From Thermothelomyces thermophilus ATCC 42464 (lineage: Eukaryota > Ascomycota > Sordariomycetes > Sordariales > Chaetomiaceae): a stretch of DNA of 64,000 nucleotides. The position numbers and the translations under genes were made by a program. The notes under the pieces were generated by a model, which did no database searches, was not told the origin of the DNA, and worked only from the letters and a program-made list of their open reading frames with translations. Within the stretch, counting starts at the first letter, position 1. Each line of letters opens with the position of its first letter. The stretch spans positions 3,348,001-3,412,000 of the forward strand of contig NC_016474.1 of NCBI RefSeq assembly GCF_000226095.1. The letters run 5' to 3'. Shown here one piece after another: positions 57,085 to 64,000 of the stretch.

Positions 57085-59326
57085 TCAACGAACGGTGACC
57101 TCAACTTCCTGTTGGCCCTCGAAGATGGGCAGCTCGGACTCGATGTCCTGCCACGTCTTGGTACCCTCGACCAGAGCCTTGATGGCGTCGATGATCTTGC
57201 CCTCGTCGGCGCGCACCTGCCGCGTGCTGTCACGCTCTCTGAGAGTAACGGTGCCATCCTTGACGGTCTGGAAATCGACGGTGATGCCGAACGGGGTGCC
57301 CAGCTCGTCGTTTCTGCTGTACCGCTTGCCGATGCTGGCTGACGAGTCGTCGACGCGACTCGAGATACCGGCAGACCTAAGCTTCTGCGACAGCTTGCGC
57401 ACAGTAGGCGTGAAATCCTTGTGAGAAGACAGAGGCACGATCAAGACCTTCGTCGGCGCGACGGCGGGAGGGAAAGAAAGTACCTGACAGACGTTAAAAT
57501 GATGGGGAGAGTGTAGACTGAAGGGTAGGGAAACTTACACCACGCGCCTCATCGCCACCCTCGCTTGCTCGGGTCCAGTAGTTGTGCTCCATCAGGGCGT
57601 ACAATATCCGGCCGATGCCGAACGACGGCTCGATGACGTTAGGCGTGTACTCCCGGATATTCTCGACCCGCTTCTGCCACTTGATGGCCAGCAAGTCCTT
57701 GCTGACCTCAACCTTGCCATCGCCGATGCTCGGCACATTGATGGTCGCCTTGCCGGTCTCTTCCAGCTCCTTGGCGAGCTTGCCGCGCTCCTCCTGCGTG
57801 GTAGCCAGAATGGCGGCCTCAATCGTCTTGCCATCCTTCTTGAAGAAGGGGCCAAACTTCTTCTTTTCAATCTCAACCTCCCATTCCTCAATGACCTTGG
57901 GCTCGTCGAGCCGCTGCCGCACAATAAGCGGGGCACCGGTCTTCTTAGCATGGACGGTCAAGTCGTAGGCACTACGGTCGGCACAGCCAACGCACTCCAC
58001 CCAACCACTCGAGGTGAGAAGTTCGGCATCCCAGCAGTCGCAGGCGTAGTGGGCCATCTCGTTGGCCATGTGTTGCCTGAAGCGGATCTTTGTCTGGTCG
58101 ATGCCAATCTTCTTGAGGAACAGATGGATGCGAGCGAGGAAGTAACCCAGGGTCTCGTTGTCAACCATGCCACTCTTGACGGCTTCCCCAATGGTCGTTC
58201 TTGTAGTCGTGGTCTTGCCCGACAGCTGGGTTTGGCGGTCAAGGAAGTCGAGCTCAATGTCTTCAACCTCGTGGAACCGATGGTGCTTCTTGTGGCTCTC
58301 GGGGTCGACAAAGTGCTCAATCTCAGCCATGAGGAACTCGCGAACGCGGAGCAGGCCAGCCCTGGGAGAAATCTCATTCCGGTAGGACTTGCCGATGGAG
58401 GCGGAGGCGAAGGGCATCTGGCCGGTGTTGAACTCGAGGAGCTTGGCAAAGTTCAGAAACTGGCCCTGAGCGGTTTCCGGCCGCAGATAGCCGGGGGTGT
58501 TGCTGCTGGGGCCAATTGACGTCTGGAACATCAGGTTGAACGCAACCGGAGGGCTGGGTTGCTCGCCAGTGGAGGGATTCCTGAGGTCATACTTCTTGAT
58601 GAGCTCGCCCAGCTGCTCACCATTGTAGTTGTCAATCTGCGCCAGCACCTCCTCGTATTCCTTGACCACCGCGTCGTCCAGCTTGACCGCCTCGTGACCC
58701 TTGGACTTCTTCTTCTTCTTCTTGGGGTCCTCCTCCTTCTCTTCCACCTTTTGGCCACGTGCCTCCTTGTCGCCCTTGAGCCGCGCTTCGAGGACATCCT
58801 CCACAAAGTGATCGGCACGGAGAATCTCGCCGTTCTTGGGGTCCTTGCACATCCAGTCCGCAAACTTGTCGACGTGGCCGCTGGTTTTGAGGACGTCGTG
58901 GGGGGTGAGCGCGGTGCAGTCGACCTCGAGCATGTCCTCCTCGAGAATGAAATGCTTGCGCCAGATGTCGATAACGTTGGCCTGCAGCGCGCAGCCCGGC
59001 GGACCATAGTCGTAGAGGCCAGAGACACCACCGTAAATTTCGAAAGAAGGGGTGTAGAACATGCGCCGGCGCAGAAGAGACTCGAGGGCCGCCTTGTCGA
59101 GGGGCTGGCCCTTGAGGGTCGTGACTGTCGTGGTCATGGTGGGCTGCTTTCTCTTTTTGCTAGGCGTATACTTCTGGAAAGCGTACGAGCGCGGGGCAGA
59201 GGGAGCAAAAGCTGTAGTAAACCTGCGGATGGGGAAGCCGAAGACCCTCGGTGCCGCAACTTTGTGCAGGTTGAGCGGATTACCAGCGAGCGGTAAGAGG
59301 AGAGGGGTGGGCAAAAGGGGCTTCAT
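57085..59326 (-). CDS. grs1: Glycyl-tRNA synthetase, dual cytosolic/mitochondrial
   Basis: Proposed exons are 57539-59326 and 57085-57483. The 55-bp intron (GTAAGT to CTGTCAG) joins DEARG to VLSFPPAVAPTKVLIVPL. From the ATG at 59326 the protein has 728 aa. A second in-frame ATG at 59137 (MTTTVTTLKGQPLDK) would give 665 aa. The first 60 residues are Arg/Pro/Leu-rich with almost no acidic residues, which is a good mitochondrial presequence, and the second start would give the cytosolic enzyme. Class II signatures are present: motif 2 YRNEISPRAGLLRVREF, motif 3 EPSFGIGRILYALMEH, and YLRPETAQGQF, typical of the eukaryotic alpha2 GlyRS. The anticodon-binding domain spans the second exon. A Lys-rich insert (KKKKKKSKGHEAV) sits near residue 210, as in other fungi. 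It is divergent from rpf1, with 365 bp between. Confidence 0.96.
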
Positions 59327-59691
59327 GAATTGTAACAAGTGGTTGTTTGCCCAACCAGGTGAGTCACGGCCCTTTTTCTCCTGCCAGATCCCTTTTTTTT
59401 TTGCCCGATTTCAGCGCCAGGAAAGCTGCGTGCTGCTCTGATTGAGGGGACTCCTGCGCTTCGCCTCCACACTCAATGCACCAAAAAGGCACGCGAGACT
59501 GCCGGAAATTCAATTAGCCGCTAAAACTGCCCCGCGCCAAGAGGCTAGATCTCAGAGAGGGGCAGTCCAACCCCTGCAATCTGCTGGGGCCGCCCTGGCA
59601 CTGCATGGATTGAACAAAAAATTTGGGGCTTCAGTTCTGATAGCGACAAGTTCTTTTGCGATAACAGCAAAACCGGGGACAATCAGCAACC
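59327..59691. promoter_or_regulatory. Compact bidirectional promoter, grs1 / rpf1
   Basis: Only 365 bp separate the two start codons. The word AAAAAATTT at 59615-59623, 69 bp before the rpf1 ATG, resembles the RRPE element (AAAAWTTTT) of yeast ribosome-biogenesis promoters. No clear PAC element (GATGAG) was seen. Shared control of a tRNA synthetase and a ribosome factor is plausible but inferred. Confidence 0.5.
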
Positions 59692-61200
59692 ATGGGCTCA
59701 GGAAGAGGCACGTCGGGGCCTTCACTGTCCCTAAAAACCTCCAACAAGCTCAAGCGTCAACAACTATACATCCAACAAAAGAAAGCGACCGGTAAAGCCC
59801 GTCACGAGGAGCGGCACCGAAGGCGCAAAGAGGAGGCCAAGAACCCGGAACTTAGAAGGCAGCGGCTCGAGCGAAACCAGCCCGCGAGCATCGACAAGAA
59901 GAGGATATGGGATGACGTTGACGACGATAGTCTCGGTGCTGTGGTGGATGTGGCCCAATTGAAGCGGCGGCGCTTGGAAGAGGCCGAGGCAGCGGCGGCG
60001 GCAGAGGCGGACGGTGCTCAGAAGAATACCGAGGAGAAAGATGACGACGATGTCGACAGCATGCTTGGGTCTGACGACGACGAGGAGGGGGGAGGAGGGA
60101 GCGGGGATGACGAGGAACGCATGGAGAAGTTACAAAGAGAGCGGTCACGAAGGCAACCCAGCATCGCGCCCTCGACAGTGTCTACAAACCTCGACATCAC
60201 TCCGGACTCTCTGGCCGCTCAGTTCAAAAACTTGTTCAACGACGAGCCGCCGGTGATGCCGAAGATTCTTGTCACAACGGGTCTCAATGGGACTATCCAT
60301 AAGGAGGCGCAGGAGATAGCCTCTGTTTTCCCGAATGGTGGGTGTCGTTCCTTGGTACCCGGAGCCGGGAGCCCATACTGACATGGTCATTAGCGACATA
60401 CATCCCGCGGAGTGCTCACCGCTACTCTTACAAGTACAGCGTCAGGGAGATTGCAAAGTTTGCTAAGAGTAAGTCCATACTACGCCCTTGTTCCTAGAGC
60501 GATCATTAACATGGCCCAAGACCGCGGATACACGGCGCTGCTGGTAGTCCAGGAGGATCTGAAACGGCCAAGCCAACTCAGCGTGTGCCACTTGAATGGC
60601 GAGGGTGTGCCACCTGGCCCGACCCTCACCTACACTATTCGAAACTACCAGCCAGGGAAGGCGATTGTCGGGCACGGCAATCCAACGAACCACTATGTGA
60701 GAAGATTTCCTGTCCAACTTTACTTAGTGGCACGCGATGTGCTGATGAGTATATAGCCCGAGCTGCTTCTTAACGGCTTCAAGACTCCGCTGGGTCTGTT
60801 GGCGGCAAAGTCTATGAACACCTTGTTCCCCCCGAAACCTGAGTTGGCGGGTCGCCAGGTGGTGACCTTGCACAATCAGCGCGACTACATCTTCTTCCGC
60901 CGCCACCGATATGTTTTCCGGGAGGCACGGCCGACGGAGAAGAATGTACAGGGTGCTGACGGCAAGGATCTGGAGGGCGTCAAGGGAATTCGTGCCGGAC
61001 TGCAGGAGATCGGACCGAGTAAGGCACAGCCCACGCACCTGAATCGCGATGAGCAGCGGAGCTAATCTAGCATAGGAATGACCCTAAAACTTCGCAGGGT
61101 CGACAAAGGCGTCGGAAGGGCAGGGAGCGAAGGCGAGGATGCGCTGAAATGGGAATGGAAGGCCAAAATGGAGAAGAAGCGGACCCGTTTCAACCTGTAA
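59692..61200 (+). CDS. rpf1: Ribosome production factor 1 (Rpf1), Brix-domain protein
   Basis: Proposed exons are 59692-60337, 60394-60468, 60521-60696, 60757-61018 and 61076-61200 (427 aa). Every junction keeps phase: FPNATYIPRSAHRYSYKY, KFAKNRGYTALLVVQEDL, NPTNHYPELLLNGFKT and EIGPRMTLKLRRVDKG. The Brix domain (about residues 195-400) opens with PKILVTTGLNGTIHKEA and contains GRQVVTLHNQRDYIFFRRHR, the family's most conserved stretch, and ends in the GPRxTLKLRRVDKG signature. The N-terminal 190 residues are basic then acidic, with an Asp/Glu/Gly run around 60035-60120. Rpf1 acts in the nucleolus in assembly of the 60S precursor and processing of 27S pre-rRNA. The ATG at 59692 (MGSGRGTSGPSLSL) has a good AACC context. 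It converges on the transporter gene with 241 bp between the stops. Confidence 0.95.
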
Positions 61201-61441
61201 GGATAGCAGAACGTGATACCCAGATGGTTCGTAGGGCGCAGCCATTGCCATGAGGGCTGGGTCCACCGCGGCCTTCCCATTCAACACGGTTCGACGAAGA
61301 TTATCCTCTGGGCTCGTTTGATGATGGATTGTTGATGTTGCCCGCCCCGTGTGGGGTTGATCTCTGCCGATTGCCAACTCTGATTATCACGCATTATCGC
61401 AGACTACGAAGTGAATCTGCCACGATCCTATCCTTGATCAG
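61201..61441. other. Short convergent intergenic region, rpf1 / transporter
   Basis: Two converging stop codons lie 241 bp apart, so the 3' untranslated regions probably touch or overlap. No other signal is seen. Confidence 0.6.
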
Positions 61442-62776
61442 TTATCTCCCCTTCCGCACCGCTGTTTTCTTTTCATTTTCCCTCAACATGATGACGGAGT
61501 AGCTATTCACGGTCAGCTTCACGATCACGCCCGGCGAGGTCCAGAGGGGAAAAAAAAAATATCAGACGAGTCAGTCAAGACCTACGCAATGATGCCTCCG
61601 ACGGCAATGGTGCCGCCGACCAGACTCCCCCACTCCCCGACGCCCCGCCCGCTGACCAGCCAGCCGAGCGCGACGATGGTGCAGGTCTTGACGTGCCCCA
61701 CGACGGTGCTCGAGACGGGCCCGGCGCGCGCGACGATGAAGAACTGCGAGATGTTGATGAGGCTGGCGAAGGCGCCGCTCAGCAGCACCAGGGCCCAGCG
61801 GGCCGGAGGCAGCGCCCGCCACGAGGCCGGCCAGGTGTCGAGGAAGGGGATGGCGTACAGGAGCAGGACGGCCGACACGGGAGCCTGGTTGAAGAGCAGC
61901 TGCATGCTGGACAGCTTGAGGCGCCGGTGGTAGGCGGCGATCCAGACGGTGTAGAGCGCCGATGCGAGCGTGCCGGACAGGGCGAAGAGGACGCCCAGCG
62001 GGGAGGTGGTCTGGACGCCTTGCTGCTGCCGTTGAGGGTAGTGAGCGCCATGGCCCCGGGCCGGCGGGGGTCGGGTGTCGTAGTAGGAGACCAGACCGAC
62101 GCCTAGGCAGGCCGGGACGAGGGCGAGGATGGCGGGCTGTGGGAGGGTGGCGCGGTAGAGGAAGTAGTTCAAGATCGCGACGACCGGGGTGAGGAGGATG
62201 CGGGCGATCTGGTAGAAGGTGACGGTGGAGAAGGCGAGGGACAGGTTGGGGAGGATGACGTTGAGGGACATGGCGAGGGAGAGGGGAAGGATGTCGAGCA
62301 GGGGAACGGATCGTGGGGCAAAGAGGGCAAGGCCCGGGCGAGAAAGCACAAACAAGGTGAGATAGGTGATGAGGAAGTGGAAGCAGGCAAAGGTGAGCTG
62401 GGCAAGCTTTAGGGAGGGCTCTGAAAAGATGGCTTTGTTGGTGAAGACCTAGGTTACCAGGGGTGTCAGTAACTGCTCGTGATGTTCGAACGACGAAAGG
62501 ACAAGGGGCGTTGTTTACAATGCCTATGGTAGCCAGGGTGTTGATGACCATCCAGACCAAGCCCGAGGCGAAGGAGCTCTTTGATTTGGGTTTCCACGGT
62601 CGTTCTTCCTTTGGCAGGAGCTCCTCGTCTTCAGGATCCTCGGCACCCCCTCGATCAACCGGTAAGCTTTGCATCTCTTCATCATTTCCATGATCGTCAA
62701 ATCGGCCCAGCCGAGGGCTCAGCGTGTGAAATTCTCTGTCCGATGAGACCGAAGGGACCAGTTTGGTGTCCGCCAT
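61442..62776 (-). CDS. SLC35/TPT-family nucleotide-sugar or triose-phosphate-type transporter
   Basis: Proposed exons are 62519-62776, 61586-62448 and 61442-61502 (393 aa). The first junction reads NTLATIGIVFTNKAIFSEPS. At the second, removing an 83-bp intron (GTAGGT donor, CTGAC branch, AATAG acceptor) skips a TAG at 61582 and gives GGIIAYSVIMLRENEKK. The A-Y-S ending of the last helix is what this family usually shows. After an acidic, disordered N-terminus of about 70 residues there are ten predicted hydrophobic segments, with FTNKAIF in the first helix pair and TVTFYQIARILLTPVVA in the middle as in SLC35E3-like proteins. Members sit in Golgi or ER membranes and exchange sugar nucleotides or related phosphates. 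The substrate cannot be told from sequence. The Lys-rich tail (EKKTAVRKGR) could be a retention signal. Confidence 0.88.
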
Positions 62777-64000
62777 GCTCGGCCTCAGGGAATAACAACA
62801 CCGAACTGGCGTTTGAGAAGAACTTTTAACCCGGGTTCAATAGTGCATGTCCGATCCAGACCGCTGTTGCTGGTGATGAGAGCAAACCGGGTCGTCCTGT
62901 AGTTAGTGTACATACATGCGAGTGTATGTGGTAGGTACCTCTGTATGTATGTACCTCCATACTCTGTCCTCAATGTATGTACTGTGCTGACTGGTGTCAG
63001 TTCGGGCCACATCAGCCAAGGGTTGATTTGCCGTTGATCAATCGCTTTCGCGGGACGAACGCCCGAAAAGATACCCTTGCCGTTTTGGACAGGGTCGAAT
63101 GGCGCAGAAACGGAAATCGCGCTAGTAATGTAAGTCCGTGTTCCTTCCCCGTATTCCATGCACGGAACACACCACAGGAATCCGGCGAGGAGGGGTTACC
63201 CTGTCTTTCAATCTAAGCAGGAACGTTCTGTATTCGATTGTCCCGAACGGCATAATGACATGAATCTTGATGTTGCGCAATTGCAGCGAGGAGCAAGGGC
63301 CGTGATTTTGCTCTTCCCAGAATTTGCCGTATTCCATACCGTGTAGTGTATGTTCAGCCTTGCGCCGTCAAAAGCATGTTTCACAGTGGGAAGTCTGAAG
63401 TGGGTCCTCTCATCAGGGACCAGTGACGCTCATCTCAGGGCACCCGACGTTTTTATCTCATCGGAGGCAAAGTCGAAGAAAAGACCGGAGGCACATGGCA
63501 AGGTCGCACAGGCAGGATACTTGCAGCTTTCGTATATGTAAAAACAGAAGTTTTACAATTTCGAACTCGACACATTTTCCGAGACGAACTCGTTTCCTTG
63601 CCTACCTATGTGAAAGGCAATGCGGCCTTGAACGCAGCCAAATGGTACACGTTTACGGAGTAGTTATTACCTGAAACGACGGCCAATTGCGCTCATTGCC
63701 TCTTTTGGCCACCTTCCGACTGATTGCCATGCTCGGACGTTGTCAACCTTGGACTTAGCGAAGGTGCGCCAATTCATACGGAACCAACAATCAAGAGGGC
63801 GCGCCGACCTTCATAACACGTGTGGGATGCTTTCGTTACGACCGACTGGGTCCTTCTTTTAGAAGTCGCTCGCTCTTTAGCAAGTCGCGGCTCCCTTCGT
63901 TTGGTAAAAGCGGAAAAGAAAAAAAGGGAAAGAATCGATAGCCACATGCGACAACTTCGCGATCCACGATTCTTCTGAGAACAATGACCATCTCGGGTGG
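62777..64000. other. Right-edge non-coding DNA
   Basis: About 1.2 kb upstream of the transporter. It has TATGTATG-type words near 62940-62960, a TTTACGGAGTAG word at 63652-63663 and a purine-rich stretch at about 63910-63935. No complete gene is visible. Confidence 0.5.
63984..64000 (+). CDS. Possible 5' end of a gene running off the window
   Basis: An ATG in the good context AACAATGACC begins MTISG and runs off the right edge, after a purine-rich, leader-like stretch. Seventeen bases cannot show a gene, so this is only a suggestion. Confidence 0.2.

Noticed and set aside
61571-62430. Arg/His/Pro-rich continuation of the transporter N-terminal frame
   Set aside because: It is a frame-shadow reading through the first intron; the other frame encodes the transmembrane helices.

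Overview
The window looks like nuclear DNA of a filamentous ascomycete, most likely a Sordariomycete of the order Sordariales and probably close to the Chaetomiaceae. The evidence is GC-rich coding sequence, many short (about 50-180 bp) GT-AG introns with CTAAC/CTGAC-like branch sites, fungal-specific gene families (Cla4, Rco1, a Jsn1-type PUF protein), and a Nup192 whose sequence and splicing follow the Chaetomium thermophilum protein as I remember it. No alignment was run. I see no transposon, RIP-degraded repeat, CRISPR array, rRNA or convincing tRNA.

Layout, left to right: NDUFAF2-type complex I assembly factor (+, 217-1182); a conserved-looking gene of unknown function (-, 1686-3785); mitochondrial DNA polymerase gamma mip1 (-, 4684-8298); an Slx8-like SUMO-targeted RING ligase (+, 9422-10904); nucleoporin nup192 (-, 11872-17317); checkpoint kinase tel1/ATM (+, 18347-27645, eight exons); snf5 (-, 28295-30695); the EBP1/PA2G4-type protein (+, 31912-33525); rco1-like double-PHD protein (+, 34868-39406); RRM+PUF protein of the Jsn1 type (-, 42208-45972); PAK kinase cla4 (-, 51078-53928); glycyl-tRNA synthetase (-, 57085-59326); ribosome biogenesis factor rpf1 (+, 59692-61200); an SLC35/TPT-type transporter (-, 61442-62776); then gene-poor DNA to the right edge.

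Four neighbouring pairs are divergent and probably share promoters: mip1/slx8, nup192/tel1, snf5/EBP1 and grs1/rpf1. The content is a core housekeeping segment with a strong flavour of genome maintenance and chromatin (mip1, slx8, nup192, tel1, snf5, rco1), followed by RNA, translation and polarity genes (PUF, cla4, grs1, rpf1). Two gene-free stretches stand out, 45973-51077 and 53929-57084. Long homopolymer tracts (A39, T27, C21 and others) lie only in introns and intergenic DNA.

Exon structures were worked out by hand from splice signals, reading phase and family conservation. The reading frame closes exactly across every junction proposed. Least certain are the first intron of slx8, the start codons of rco1 and snf5, and the function of the gene at 1686-3785. 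No new mobile or defence system is evident; the most interesting points are gene-structural (micro-exons, a stop codon removed by splicing, dual-targeting starts, a minimal upstream ORF, an in-frame retainable intron).
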